64,000 nucleotides of DNA, from the NCBI GenBank assembly GCA_026003935.1, contig BPIE01000001.1, forward strand, positions 1,116,001 to 1,180,000. The letters are read 5' to 3'. Origin of the DNA: Tepidiforma sp. (lineage in GTDB: Bacteria > Chloroflexota > Dehalococcoidia > Tepidiformales > Tepidiformaceae). Below the pieces are notes generated by a model, which worked only from the letters and a program-made list of their open reading frames with translations, did no database searches and had not been told where the DNA came from. Position 1 is the first letter of the stretch. Each line of letters starts with the position of its first letter. Shown here in pieces: positions 26,560-35,492 of the stretch. The position numbers and the translations under genes are program-made.

Positions 26560-27084
26560 ATGCCGACTCCACGGAAGGTCGCGATGCTGGCCGAGGTGAA
26601 AGACCGCATGGAGCGGGCCTCGGTGGCGGTGAGCGCGGACTATCGTGGGCTGACGGTTGCGCAAATCACGGAGCTGCGGCGGGCGCTTCGCCCGACGGGC
26701 GCAGAAGTGAAGGTCGTGAAGAACACGCTGGCGGCGATGGCGGCGAAGGAAGCTGGCCGGGCCGAGATGGCGGAGATCGTGAAGGGGCCGACGGCGATTG
26801 TCTTCGGCTTCGAGGACCCGATCGGGCCGGTGAAGGTGCTCACGGAGCACCTGCGCAGCAAGCGCCTGAACATCGAGGTGTACGGGGGCTGGCTGGAAGG
26901 CCGGGTCCTGAACCGGGCCGAGGTAGAAAGCCTTGCCACGATGCCGCCGAAAGAGCAGCTCATCGCCGACGTGGTGAGCAAGCTGCAGTCGCCGCTGTAC
27001 CAGTTCTCGGGGCTGCTGCAATCGACGATTCGGAATTTCGCCGGGCTCATCGATGCCCGGGCAAAGCAGCTGGAATCGGCCTGA
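26560..27084 (+). CDS. rplJ: 50S ribosomal protein L10
   Basis: 174 residues from ATG 26560, behind aaaggagg. Recognised from ADYRGLTVAQITELRRALR and VKVVKNTLAAMAAKEAG, with the C-terminal helix that carries L7/L12 dimers. It forms the base of the ribosomal stalk. It is followed by rplL after 45 nt. rplK and rplA do not precede it here; a divergent enoyl-CoA hydratase gene does. Confidence 0.96.
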   Translation: MPTPRKVAMLAEVKDRMERASVAVSADYRGLTVAQITELRRALRPTGAEVKVVKNTLAAMAAKEAGRAEMAEIVKGPTAIVFGFEDPIGPVKVLTEHLRSKRLNIEVYGGWLEGRVLNRAEVESLATMPPKEQLIADVVSKLQSPLYQFSGLLQSTIRNFAGLIDARAKQLESA

Positions 27085-27129
27085 GGCCGCCAGCACCAAA
27101 CCTACACAACAAGGAACGAGGAAAAGGCG

Positions 27130-27528
27130 ATGGCTTCGAAAGTCGAAGAAGTGCTGGAACTGATCAAGGGGATGACGATCCTCGAGCTGCGTGACCTGAA
27201 CAAGGCGATCGAGGAGGAGTTCGGCATCACGGCCGCGGCGCCGATGGTGGTTGCCGCGGGCGCTGCACCGGCCGCGGCGGGCGCGGCGCCTGCCGCAGCG
27301 GCTGAGGAGGAGAAGTCGGAGTTCAACGTCGTCCTGAAGAGCTTCGGCGACAACAAGATCAACGTCATCAAGGCGATCCGCGAGGTGATCAGCGGTCTCG
27401 GCCTCAAGGAGGCGAAGGACCTCGTCGAAGCCGCACCGACGAAGGTGAAGGAAGGCGTCGGCAAGGAAGAGGCCGAACAGATCAAGGCGAAGCTGACGGA
27501 AGCCGGCGCGGTCGTCGAGATCGAGTAG
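27130..27528 (+). CDS. rplL: 50S ribosomal protein L7/L12
   Basis: 132 residues. The N-terminal dimerisation domain ([18 protein letters not shown]) is joined by an Ala/Pro-rich hinge (about 40-62) to the C-terminal factor-binding domain ([25 protein letters not shown], core [16 protein letters not shown]). It recruits translation GTPases to the ribosome. A gaacgaggaaaagg ribosome site precedes the ATG. It is slightly longer than the usual 120-128 residues because of the hinge. Confidence 0.97.
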   Translation: MASKVEEVLELIKGMTILELRDLNKAIEEEFGITAAAPMVVAAGAAPAAAGAAPAAAAEEEKSEFNVVLKSFGDNKINVIKAIREVISGLGLKEAKDLVEAAPTKVKEGVGKEEAEQIKAKLTEAGAVVEIE

Positions 27529-27554
27529 GCGCGCCAACCCGGCACCTCGCATCC

Positions 27555-27582
27555 ACGGGCCCGGCCGCACGGCCGGGCCCGT
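27555..27582 (+). terminator. Hairpin after rplL
   Basis: Perfect 12-bp stem (27555-27566 with 27571-27582), GCAC loop, no U-tract. It separates rplL from the convergent antiporter gene. Confidence 0.55.
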
Positions 27583-27603
27583 ATGCGTGCGGGCGGCGCA
27601 GCC

Positions 27604-29322
27604 TCAGATGGGGTGGTCGTAGGCTTCGGCCTGGTAGTGGATGTCGCGGACGGCGTTGCTGAGGTGGAGGGCCTCCTGCGGGTCGAAGCCGAGGGCGACG
27701 AGGGCCTGGCGCATGATTTCGAGTCCGCCTTCGTATTCGGGGACGACCACCTCGTTGGCGCCGAGCTCACGGAGGGGGCGGATTTCGCCGCCGGTGCGGG
27801 CGCGGACGAGGATGGGGACGGCGGGGTTGAGGGCGCGGGCGGTGGCCGTGGCGACGAATGCGGTGCTCTCGTCGGGGACGGTGACACAGACGGCGCGGGC
27901 GTGTTCGATGGCGCAGCGCTCGAGCACTTCGCGGGTGCCGGCATCGCCCCAGATGGCGGGGATGCCCGCAGCGTTGAGGGCGCGGGCGCGCTCGAGGTCG
28001 ACCTCGACGACGGCGAACGGGATGCCGAGCTGGGCGAGGGCGTGGCCGGTGAGTTCGCCGACGCGGCCGTAGCCGATGATGACGACGTGCCCGGAGCGCG
28101 GAATCTGCGGCTCGGGGATTTCGCCCTGGCGGTCGACGAAGCGCCAGAGGGGACCGAGGCGCCGGAGGATGCCTTCGACCGCATCGAGCGTCGCGAATGC
28201 GAAGGGGTTGAGGACGATGGAGATGGCTGCGACGGCGAGGATGATGGCGTAGGTCTCGTCGGACATGAGGCCGTCGCGGACGCCTTCGGAGCCGACGATA
28301 AAGGTGAACTCGCCGAGCTGGGCGAGACCGGCGCCGACGACGAGGGCAGTGCGGCCGGGGAAGGGGAAGACGGCGGCGACGAGGAAGGCGATGGCAGCGT
28401 TGACGAAGAGGACGGATGCGAGCACGGCGAGGAAGAGGCCCGGGTTTGCCCGGACGACATCCGGGTCGAGGAGCATGCCAACAGAGACGAAGAAGAGGAC
28501 GGCGAAGGCATCGCGCAGCGGGACGACGTCCGCGGCGACCTGGTGGGAGGTCTCGGTTTCGGAGACGGCGACGCCCGCGATGAAGGCGCCGAGCGCGATG
28601 GAAAGCCCGAAGGCTGCGGCGCTGGTGGCGATGCCGAGCGCAGCGGCGACGAAGGCGAGGACGAACAGCTCGCGGCTGCCGGTCCGGGCGACGAGCGAGA
28701 GGAGGAGCGGCAGCAAGCGCGCGCCGATGACGAGCATGATTGTGACGAAGACGGCGCCGCGGCCGAGGGCGAACGCGACGTTCTGCCAGAGCGGTCCGTT
28801 TTCCCCGTGGCCGAGGGTGGGGAGCATGGCGAGCGTGACGACGGTGATGATGTCCTGGGCGATGAGCCAGCCGATCACGACGCGCGCATGGACGGTGCCC
28901 ATGAGACCGCGGTCCTCGAGGGTGCGGATGAGGATGATGGTGGAGGCGATGCTGATCGCGAGCCCGAGCACGAGCGCTTCGCGCCACGAGAGCCCGAAGG
29001 CGAGGCCGATGCCGGCGCCGACGGCGGTGGCTGCGATGACCTGGATGATGGCGCCGGGAACTGCGATCGTGCGGACGGCGAGGAGGTCGCGCAGGTTGAA
29101 GTGGAGGCCGACGCCGAACATGAGGAAGATGACGCCGATGGCGGCGAGCTGCTGGATGGCGGCGGGGTCGGCGCGGTAGCCCGGCGTGACGGGCGAGATC
29201 AAGAGCCCGGCGGCAAGGTAGCCGACGACGGGGGAGAGGCGGAGCGCACGCGCAAGAAAGCCCCCGGCCGCGGCGAGGCCGAGGGCTATCGCGATGGCGG
29301 TGATGAGCGAAACGTCCTCCAC
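27604..29322 (-). CDS. Kef-type CPA2 cation:proton antiporter with TrkA-N domain
   Basis: 572 residues. An antiporter domain of about 12 membrane segments (1-390) includes LFFVSVGMLLDPDVV, and a cytoplasmic Rossmann TrkA-N domain begins with VVIIGYGRVGELTGHAL (GxGxxG near residue 423). It exchanges K+ or Na+ for H+, with nucleotide sensing through TrkA-N. No TrkA-C domain follows, although the last 60 residues are helical. The start is probably GTG 29322. TACGTC lies 6 nt upstream, a weaker form of the leaderless motif. Confidence 0.92.
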   Translation of the reverse strand: MEDVSLITAIAIALGLAAAGGFLARALRLSPVVGYLAAGLLISPVTPGYRADPAAIQQLAAIGVIFLMFGVGLHFNLRDLLAVRTIAVPGAIIQVIAATAVGAGIGLAFGLSWREALVLGLAISIASTIILIRTLEDRGLMGTVHARVVIGWLIAQDIITVVTLAMLPTLGHGENGPLWQNVAFALGRGAVFVTIMLVIGARLLPLLLSLVARTGSRELFVLAFVAAALGIATSAAAFGLSIALGAFIAGVAVSETETSHQVAADVVPLRDAFAVLFFVSVGMLLDPDVVRANPGLFLAVLASVLFVNAAIAFLVAAVFPFPGRTALVVGAGLAQLGEFTFIVGSEGVRDGLMSDETYAIILAVAAISIVLNPFAFATLDAVEGILRRLGPLWRFVDRQGEIPEPQIPRSGHVVIIGYGRVGELTGHALAQLGIPFAVVEVDLERARALNAAGIPAIWGDAGTREVLERCAIEHARAVCVTVPDESTAFVATATARALNPAVPILVRARTGGEIRPLRELGANEVVVPEYEGGLEIMRQALVALGFDPQEALHLSNAVRDIHYQAEAYDHPI

Positions 29323-29379
29323 GGGGGAGACGTAGCCTATCAGCCGCGGGACCGCTCCGGCGAGCCGGGCGCGCGCGGC

Positions 29380-30420
29380 TCAGCGCGAGGGCACGACGAC
29401 AACCTTGCAGTCTTTGGGGTCGGCGAGGGCGGTGAAGGCGGCGGGCAGGTCGTCGAGGCCGATGATGCGGGTGATCATCGGGGAGGTATCGATGGCGCCG
29501 CTGCCGAGCGCCTGGAGCGTCTCGGCGTACTCGGCGGGAGTGTAGCCGAGGACGAACTTGAGCGTGAGCTGCTTGTTGATGCCGACCATGGGCAGGATGC
29601 GGTCTTCCTGCATGCAGACGCCGACGACCACCACGCGGCCCATGCGGTCGACCAGGTCCATGGCCTGCTGGAGGGTGCCTTCGACGCCGATGCACTCGAA
29701 GACGACGGGCGGCGCGGGGCGGCCGGCCGCCTGCTGGTACGCTTCGAGGATGGGCGCCGTGCGGGGGTCGATGACGAGGTCGGCGCCGAGCCGTTCGGCG
29801 AGCGCCCGCCGTTCTGCGGAGAGCTCGGAGACGGCGACGTGCTGGACGCCCTCGTGCTTGAGCCAGAGGAGCGTCATCAGCCCGATGGGCCCTGCGCCCA
29901 TGACGAGCGCGGTCTCGCCGGGCTGCATCGCGGCTTCCCGGACGGCGTGGAGGCCGACGGCGCAGGGCTCGGTGGTGGCGGCCACCTCGTCGGGGAGGCC
30001 GTCGGGGACGCGGAGGAGGAGCGGCGCACTCATGAGGACGTATTCGCCGTAGGCGCCGGGGAACTTGGCGCTGTAGCCGATGGCGGCCATGCCGTTCGGT
30101 GCGGCGGGGTCGACCATGACAGGGATGGAAGTCACGCGGGTGCCGGGCTGCCAGGCTTCGGCGCCGGGGCCGGCTTCGACCACCTCGGCGACGAACTCGT
30201 GGCCCATGACGATGCCGTTCGTTTCGACCGATTCGTCCCACTGGGTGGAGCCGGAGCGGCGTGCGGCGGCGATCATGTCGTCCAGATATTTGGCGGCGTG
30301 GAGGTCGGAGCCGCAGATCCCGCAGGCGAGCACGCGGGCGAGAACCTGGCCGGGGCCGGGGGTGGGGCGTTCGAGCGTTTCGATGGCGAGGGACGTGCCG
30401 CGGAGCACCATGGCGCGCAT
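29380..30420 (-). CDS. Zinc-type alcohol dehydrogenase family protein
   Basis: 346 residues of the MDR superfamily. The catalytic zinc ligands are in CGICGSDLH and GHEFVAEV. The Rossmann motif is ALVMGAGPIGLM. The four-cysteine structural zinc lobe of classical ADHs is absent; that region reads VTSIPVMVDPAAPNGMAA. It oxidises an alcohol with NAD(P), substrate unknown. Gene stands alone, 58 bp from the antiporter and divergent from rdgB. Confidence 0.88.
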   Translation of the reverse strand: MRAMVLRGTSLAIETLERPTPGPGQVLARVLACGICGSDLHAAKYLDDMIAAARRSGSTQWDESVETNGIVMGHEFVAEVVEAGPGAEAWQPGTRVTSIPVMVDPAAPNGMAAIGYSAKFPGAYGEYVLMSAPLLLRVPDGLPDEVAATTEPCAVGLHAVREAAMQPGETALVMGAGPIGLMTLLWLKHEGVQHVAVSELSAERRALAERLGADLVIDPRTAPILEAYQQAAGRPAPPVVFECIGVEGTLQQAMDLVDRMGRVVVVGVCMQEDRILPMVGINKQLTLKFVLGYTPAEYAETLQALGSGAIDTSPMITRIIGLDDLPAAFTALADPKDCKVVVVPSR

Positions 30421-30503
30421 AGAAGGTTTGCCTCATGCGAAGTTTCGCGGGCGGGAATGTACCACAGACGTGTGCAGGGTTGCCCGCGCGAGGGGACGTG
30501 GCC

Positions 30504-30509
30504 GACACT
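30504..30509 (+). promoter_or_regulatory. -10-like element for rdgB (leaderless geometry)
   Basis: GACACT, 6 nt, GTG 30516. The same hexamer and spacing precede nadD at 62410. Confidence 0.4.
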
Positions 30510-30515
30510 CGAGCC

Positions 30516-31148
30516 GTGACGAGTGCGCGCGGCGGACGCCGGATGGTGCTTGCGACGAACAACCCGGGGAAGGTGCGCGAATTTCGGCGGCTGGTTGAGC
30601 CGGCGGGCTGGGAGGTCGTGACGCCGCGGGAGCTGGGCCTCGCGTTCGAGGTGGACGAGGACGGGGCGAGCTATGCGGAGAATGCGGTGAAGAAGGCCCA
30701 GGCGTGCGCCGATGCGGCGGGCATGCTGGCGCTGGCGGACGACTCGGGCATCGAGGTGGATGCGCTGGACGGGGGCCCGGGGATGTATTCGGCGCGCTTC
30801 GGCGGGCCGGGGCTCGACGACGCGGGGCGGACGCGGCTGCTGTTGGAGCGGCTCGCGGGGGTGCCGCCGGAGCGGCGCACGGCGCGCTACCGGGCCGTGG
30901 TCGCGCTGGCGTGGCCGGCGGCGGAGGGACGGGCGCCGGTGACCTTCGAGGGCGTCGAGGAGGGGCGGATCGGCACGGAGCCGCGGGGCGAGCGGGGCTT
31001 CGGCTACGACCCGGTGTTCCTCGTTGACGGCGTTGACGGCGAGCGGACCCAGGCGGAGCTGAGCGACGAGGAAAAAGATGCAGTGAGCCACCGGGGGAAG
31101 GCGGTGCGGGCCGCGCTGGCATGGCTCGAGGCGGAGGCGGACGGGTGA
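30516..31148 (+). CDS. rdgB: Non-canonical purine NTP pyrophosphatase (RdgB/HAM1)
   Basis: About 210 residues from GTG 30516 (ATG 30543 would give 201). The substrate motif MVLATNNPGKVREF opens the core. LADDSGIEVDALDG carries the metal-binding acids, and GFGYDPVF and SHRGKAVRAAL follow. It hydrolyses ITP, dITP and XTP to monophosphates and keeps deaminated purines out of nucleic acid. It overlaps the next gene by 4 nt (GTGA). Confidence 0.93.
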   Translation: MTSARGGRRMVLATNNPGKVREFRRLVEPAGWEVVTPRELGLAFEVDEDGASYAENAVKKAQACADAAGMLALADDSGIEVDALDGGPGMYSARFGGPGLDDAGRTRLLLERLAGVPPERRTARYRAVVALAWPAAEGRAPVTFEGVEEGRIGTEPRGERGFGYDPVFLVDGVDGERTQAELSDEEKDAVSHRGKAVRAALAWLEAEADG

Positions 31149-31654
31149 GGCTGGGGGCGGCGGCAGCCGCAGCGGCGCTGGCGATTGGGGCTGCGGCCTG
31201 CGGCACGCCGGATGCCAATTTCCCGGCGGAGACGGTCTGTCCTTCGCCGCAGGCGCTGCCGACGAGCCGGGCCGCGCCCGGAACGGTGTCGCAGCAGGCG
31301 TTCGTTGGGCGCATCCGGGCAGGGGTGCGCGAGCTGGCGCAGGCGCGCGAGGAGCTGCGGGGCAGCTACCCGGACGATACCTTCTACCGCCGGGACGCGT
31401 TCCGGCCGGACTTCGCCGCGTACGCAGACCGGACGCTCTGCCTCGCGCGGGAGCTCCGCGCACTGGCGGCGCCGACGGAACGCCTCGCGGCGTGGAAGGC
31501 GAATGTCGACACTGCGCTCGATGCGCTGATTGCGCACACGGCTGCGGGGCGGGAAGCCGTCCGGACGCGGAACGTTTCGGAGTACCGGGAGTGGTATCGG
31601 GAGGCGGATGCGAAGATCGATGCAGCGGAGGCGGCTGCGAACGCGTCGCCGTGA
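31145..31654 (+). CDS. Uncharacterised lipoprotein coupled to rdgB
   Basis: 169 residues from GTG 31145, overlapping the rdgB stop. The signal ends in the lipobox GAAAC (Cys20). The mature part is helical and charged ([36 protein letters not shown]), with two further Cys that could pair. Likely a membrane-anchored extracytoplasmic protein. No family recognised. Confidence 0.7.
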   Translation: MRLGAAAAAAALAIGAAACGTPDANFPAETVCPSPQALPTSRAAPGTVSQQAFVGRIRAGVRELAQAREELRGSYPDDTFYRRDAFRPDFAAYADRTLCLARELRALAAPTERLAAWKANVDTALDALIAHTAAGREAVRTRNVSEYREWYREADAKIDAAEAAANASP

Positions 31655-31685
31655 GCGGGGATGCCGCCGCGGTTGCGCGGCGTGC

Positions 31686-31691
31686 TACGCT
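31686..31691 (+). promoter_or_regulatory. -10 element for lipA (leaderless geometry)
   Basis: TACGCT, 6 nt, GTG 31698. Confidence 0.55.
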
Positions 31692-31697
31692 CGAAAC

Positions 31698-33344
31698 GTG
31701 GAAACGGCTGCGCGTCCTCCGTGGCTGAAGGTGCGGTTCCCCGCGTCGGAGCGGTTCGGCGAGCTGCTGGCGCTGATGCGGGAGAGCGAGCTCCACACGG
31801 TTTGCGAGGAGGCGCGCTGCCCGAACATCGGCGAGTGCTGGAGCCGCGGGACGGCGACGTTCATGATCCTCGGCGACACGTGCACCCGGTCGTGCGGTTT
31901 TTGCGCGGTGAAGACGGGCCGCCCCGGGGCGCTGGACACGGATGAGCCGCGGCGGGTTGCGCTCGCCATCCAGCGAATGGGGCTGCGGCATGCGGTGATT
32001 ACGAGCGTCAACCGCGACGAGCTGCCCGACGGAGGGGCCTCGATGTTCGCCGAGACGGTCCGGTGGGGGCGGCGCCTCTCGCCGGGGACGACGTTCGAGG
32101 TGCTCATCCCCGATTTCAAGGGCGACGAGGCAGCGCTGGCGACGGTGATGGCGGCGCAGCCCGAAATCCTGAATCACAACACCGAGACGGTGCCGCGGCT
32201 CTACCGGAGGGTGCGGCCGCAGGCGGTGTACGAGCGGTCGCTGCAGGTGCTGCGGCGGGCGAAGGAGCTCGACCCGGGGACGCTGACGAAGAGCGGGCTG
32301 ATGGTGGGGCTGGGCGAGACGCGCGAGGAGCTGCTCGCGGTGTTCCGGGACCTCGCCGGGGAAGGGGTCGATATCCTGACCGTAGGGCAGTACCTCCGGC
32401 CGACGCCCGCGCATCTGCCGATTGCGCGGTATTACGAGCCTTGGGAGTTCGACGAGCTGCGCGAGGCGGCCCTGGCGATGGGGTTCCGGCATGTAGAGGC
32501 GGGGCCGCTGGTGCGGAGCTCGTACCATGCGGAAGCGCAGGCCGTTGCGGCGCGTGACATCGCGGGCGGCGCGCGTATGATTCCGCTCACGGTGCGCGGG
32601 CAGGGGCCGGCGGGCGACACGCGCGCACTGACCGGCGGAACCGCGCGCGGGGGGTCGATGGCCGACAGCAACGTTCGGGGAAACGAGACCGAGACGATTC
32701 GCCGCGAGGCGCTGGGGGCGTTCGCCCATGAGATCCGCACGCCGCTCACCTCGATCCGGATGGTGATCGAGCTGGCGAAGCGGGGCGCAGAAGCCGACGG
32801 CACGCTCCAGCTCGACCGTGAGCTCGCGGAGATGCTGCTGACCTCGGTCGACGACCTGCAGGCGCTGGCGGACGACCTGCAGGAGATGTCGCGGCTGGAG
32901 CGGGGGAAGCTGGTGCTGAACCCCGGGCCGTGCGACCTCCGGGCAGCGCTGGCGGCGGCGATAGAGCTCCTCGGCGGAACCCCGGCGGTGCGGACGGCGG
33001 GTCCGCTGCCTGCGGTCGAGGGGCCCTGGGATGCGGGGCGGCTCGTGCGGGCGCTCGCGGGGATGGTGCGGTCGGTCAACCGGATGGGAGACGGGAGCGG
33101 GGAGGTGCGGCTCGCCGCGAGAGGGGGCGAGGATGGCATCGAGCTCGAGCTGGTGAGCGGGACACCGGAAGGCGAGCCGCGCCCGCTGGCGGCTGACGCA
33201 GGTTTTGCCTTCTTCCGGTCGCGACAGCTTGTCCTCGCGATGGGCGGGTCCGTACACTGCGAACGTCGCGAACGCTTCGCCCGCGTTGCGGTGCACTTGC
33301 CGCTGGGCGGCGCGGGTGGCGGCGGAGGTGGTTTACCGCGATGA
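31698..33344 (+). CDS. lipA: Lipoyl synthase read in frame with a histidine-kinase module
   Basis: 548 codons in one frame. Residues 1-300 are a complete lipoyl synthase. The auxiliary cluster Cys 36, 41 and 47, the radical SAM Cys 62, 66 and 69 (CTRSCGFC), and RSSYHAEAQ near 275 are all present. It inserts two sulfurs into octanoyl chains on carrier proteins. After a 20-residue linker a kinase-like module starts near Met321. The H-box [11 protein letters not shown] has His344, but the ATP-binding half lacks clear N and G1 boxes ([27 protein letters not shown]). An ATG at 32577 or 32658 could start a separate kinase. An ATGA links it to the response regulator. Confidence 0.8.
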   Translation: METAARPPWLKVRFPASERFGELLALMRESELHTVCEEARCPNIGECWSRGTATFMILGDTCTRSCGFCAVKTGRPGALDTDEPRRVALAIQRMGLRHAVITSVNRDELPDGGASMFAETVRWGRRLSPGTTFEVLIPDFKGDEAALATVMAAQPEILNHNTETVPRLYRRVRPQAVYERSLQVLRRAKELDPGTLTKSGLMVGLGETREELLAVFRDLAGEGVDILTVGQYLRPTPAHLPIARYYEPWEFDELREAALAMGFRHVEAGPLVRSSYHAEAQAVAARDIAGGARMIPLTVRGQGPAGDTRALTGGTARGGSMADSNVRGNETETIRREALGAFAHEIRTPLTSIRMVIELAKRGAEADGTLQLDRELAEMLLTSVDDLQALADDLQEMSRLERGKLVLNPGPCDLRAALAAAIELLGGTPAVRTAGPLPAVEGPWDAGRLVRALAGMVRSVNRMGDGSGEVRLAARGGEDGIELELVSGTPEGEPRPLAADAGFAFFRSRQLVLAMGGSVHCERRERFARVAVHLPLGGAGGGGGGLPR

Positions 33345-33694
33345 AAATCCTCCTCGCGGAAGACGAGCGCACGATTTCTCGCCTGATTCGGCAGGTGCTG
33401 GCGAACAACGGGCACGAAGTGACGTGGTGCACTTCGTCGGCCGAAGCGGTGGCGCTGCTGGAGCGGGAGCGGTTCGACCTGGTGCTGCTCGACCTGCACC
33501 TCGCCGATGGCGACGGGATGCGGGTGGTCGCGGCGATCGAGGCTGCCGCCGAGCCGGGGCCGCCGGTGGTGCTCATGACGGGCGAAGGGGTGCTGGACGC
33601 GGACGACCCGCGCACGCGGCGGGTGGCCACGGTGCTGCCGAAACCGTTCGACCTGCATGAGCTGGAGCGGGCCGTCGATTCGTTCGTGGCCTGA
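33341..33694 (+). CDS. Stand-alone response regulator receiver protein
   Basis: 117 residues, only a receiver domain. The acidic pair is in LLAEDERT (Glu7, Asp8). The phosphoacceptor is Asp51 in [11 protein letters not shown], with Thr80 and Lys101 (LPKPFD) as the switch residues. There is no output domain, so it would act by protein contact or phosphotransfer. Its ATG overlaps the stop of the kinase module (33341-33344), which makes that kinase its likely partner. Confidence 0.9.
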   Translation: MKILLAEDERTISRLIRQVLANNGHEVTWCTSSAEAVALLERERFDLVLLDLHLADGDGMRVVAAIEAAAEPGPPVVLMTGEGVLDADDPRTRRVATVLPKPFDLHELERAVDSFVA

Positions 33695-33719
33695 TTGCCG
33701 CCTCGCCGGTGCGGCGTGA

Positions 33720-33725
33720 TAGCAT
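33720..33725 (+). promoter_or_regulatory. -10 element upstream of a leader ORF (leaderless geometry)
   Basis: TAGCAT, 7 nt, GTG 33733. Together with the leader ORF it would produce a transcript with a cimA leader of about 145 nt. Confidence 0.5.
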
Positions 33726-33732
33726 GGTGCGC

Positions 33733-33798
33733 GTGAAGCTGGCTGAATTGCCCCAGGTGAGACCAACCCCGCGTTCATCGCGCGGGGGTGCGATTTAG
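33733..33798 (+). CDS. Candidate leader peptide of cimA
   Basis: 21 codons and a TAG stop: V K L A E L P Q V R P T P R S S R G G A I. It has two Leu, two Val and one Ile. Leaderless-type start. A hairpin (CCCCGCG with CGCGGGG, about 33767-33787) overlaps its second half. The arrangement resembles a leader-peptide attenuator for branched-chain amino acids. There is no dense run of control codons and no clear U-tract terminator, so this is tentative. Confidence 0.35.
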   Translation: MKLAELPQVRPTPRSSRGGAI

Positions 33799-33877
33799 CG
33801 CCTTTCCCAACCTGCCGTTTCCTTCCGCCCCCTGCGTTCGTCCATAGCTCTCGTTTGCGTTGGAGAAAGGAATCCCT

Positions 33878-35461
33878 ATGCCGACCGACCAGGTCCAGCT
33901 GTACGACACGACCCTCCGCGATGGTTCACAGATGGAGGGCATCTCGCTCTCCGTCGAGGACAAAATCCGCATCACGAAAAAGCTCGACGAGCTCGGGTTC
34001 GAGTGGATCGAAGGCGGTTTTCCGGGGTCGAACCCGAAGGATGCCGAGTACTTCCGCCGCCTGCGGGAGGTGAAGCTGCGGCACGCGAAGGTGAGCGCCT
34101 TCGGGGGTACGCGGAAGCCGAACACGACGTGTGAGGCCGATGCGAACATCCAGAGCATGGTGGCGGCCGACACGCCGGGCGTGACGCTGGTGGGGAAGGC
34201 GAGCCGCTACCAGGTCACGGACATCCTCGAGACGACGCCGGAAGAAAACCTGGCGATGATCGCGGACACGGTCCGCTACTTCAAGCAGCTCGGGAAAACG
34301 GTGTTCTTCGATGCGGAGCACTTCTTCGACGGCTTCTACGGGGACCCGGACTATTCGCTGCAGTGCCTGGCGACGGCGGCGCGCGCGGGCGCGGACGCCC
34401 TCGTACTGTGCGATACGAACGGCGGAATGACGACGCGCTCGATGCTGCGGGCGATCGAGGCAGTGCAGGAGCGGGTGAAGGATGTGCGGCTGGGCATCCA
34501 CCTTCACAACGATGCGGGCCTCGCGGTGGCGAATTCGCTCCATGCGGTCGAGGCGGGCGTCTGGCAAATCCAGGGGTGCGTGAACGGGTACGGTGAGCGG
34601 TGCGGGAATGCGGACATCCTGACGATCGCCGCGAACCTGAAGCTGAAGTACGGCATCGACGTGCTGGAGGACGACCAGCTGGCGCGGCTGACGGAGGTGG
34701 CGAACTACGTGGCCGAGCTGGCGAACATGGCGCTGAACCCGCAGACGCCGTATGTGGGCGCCTCGGCGTTCGCGCACAAGGCGGGCTACCACGTGGCGGG
34801 CATCATCAAGGACGAGCGGGCGTACCAGCACGTGGACCCTGCGCTGGTGGGGAACCGCTCGCGGGTGCTGGTTTCGGAGCTGTCCGGGCAGCGGAATCTG
34901 CTGGTGAAGCTGAAGGAGGCGGGGCTCGACTTCCTCTCGCAGGAGGAGATCAAGCGGCTCCTGGAGGTGGTGAAGGAGCGGGAGGCGCAGGGTTACCAGT
35001 ACGAGGGCGCGGAAGCGAGCTTCGAAATGCTCGTGCGGCGGAGCCTGCCGGGCTACCGGGCGCCGTTCGAGCTGGAAGACTTCGTCATCGTGGAGCGGCG
35101 GCGGGTGCGGAAGGGCGACGGGATGAACGAGATGCTTGCCGAGGCGATGGTGAAGCTGAACATCGACGGGGAATCGGTGCACACGGCGCACGAGGGGAAC
35201 GGCCCGGTAAATGCGCTCGACGGGGCCGTGCGGAAGGCGCTGAACCCGCGATTCCCGCAGCTCGAGCAGGTGAAGCTCGTCGACTACAAGGTGCGCATCC
35301 TCGACAGCCAGTCGGCGACGGGCGCGCGGGTGCGGGTGCTGATCGAGAGCACGGACGGGACGCGGCACTGGACGACGGTCGGCTCGTCGACGGACATCAT
35401 CGAGGCGAGCTGGCTCGCGCTGGCGGACGCGCTGGAGTATGCGCTGACGACGGAAGGGTGA
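33878..35461 (+). CDS. cimA: (R)-citramalate synthase
   Basis: 527 residues, with ribosome site ggagaaagg 7 nt before ATG 33878. The HMGL-like TIM barrel has LYDTTLRDGSQMEGISLSVEDK (core DTTLRDG, metal and catalytic residues) and HLHNDAGLAVAN. The C-terminal LeuA-type regulatory domain covers about residues 400-520. The RDGSQMEGISLS pattern and FDAEHFFDGF are typical of citramalate synthases rather than 2-isopropylmalate synthases. It condenses pyruvate and acetyl-CoA, the threonine-independent entry to isoleucine, with feedback by isoleucine expected. Confidence 0.9.
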   Translation: MPTDQVQLYDTTLRDGSQMEGISLSVEDKIRITKKLDELGFEWIEGGFPGSNPKDAEYFRRLREVKLRHAKVSAFGGTRKPNTTCEADANIQSMVAADTPGVTLVGKASRYQVTDILETTPEENLAMIADTVRYFKQLGKTVFFDAEHFFDGFYGDPDYSLQCLATAARAGADALVLCDTNGGMTTRSMLRAIEAVQERVKDVRLGIHLHNDAGLAVANSLHAVEAGVWQIQGCVNGYGERCGNADILTIAANLKLKYGIDVLEDDQLARLTEVANYVAELANMALNPQTPYVGASAFAHKAGYHVAGIIKDERAYQHVDPALVGNRSRVLVSELSGQRNLLVKLKEAGLDFLSQEEIKRLLEVVKEREAQGYQYEGAEASFEMLVRRSLPGYRAPFELEDFVIVERRRVRKGDGMNEMLAEAMVKLNIDGESVHTAHEGNGPVNALDGAVRKALNPRFPQLEQVKLVDYKVRILDSQSATGARVRVLIESTDGTRHWTTVGSSTDIIEASWLALADALEYALTTEG

Positions 35462-35492
35462 GCGGCCGGGGCGCCGCGGGAGGCTTGGCCGG

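Noticed and set aside
27583-30519. Very long open frames opposite the antiporter and dehydrogenase genes
   Set aside because: They are acidic, low-complexity translations (Gly, Asp, Glu, Ala) of the antisense strand of real genes, a known artefact of GC-rich codon use.
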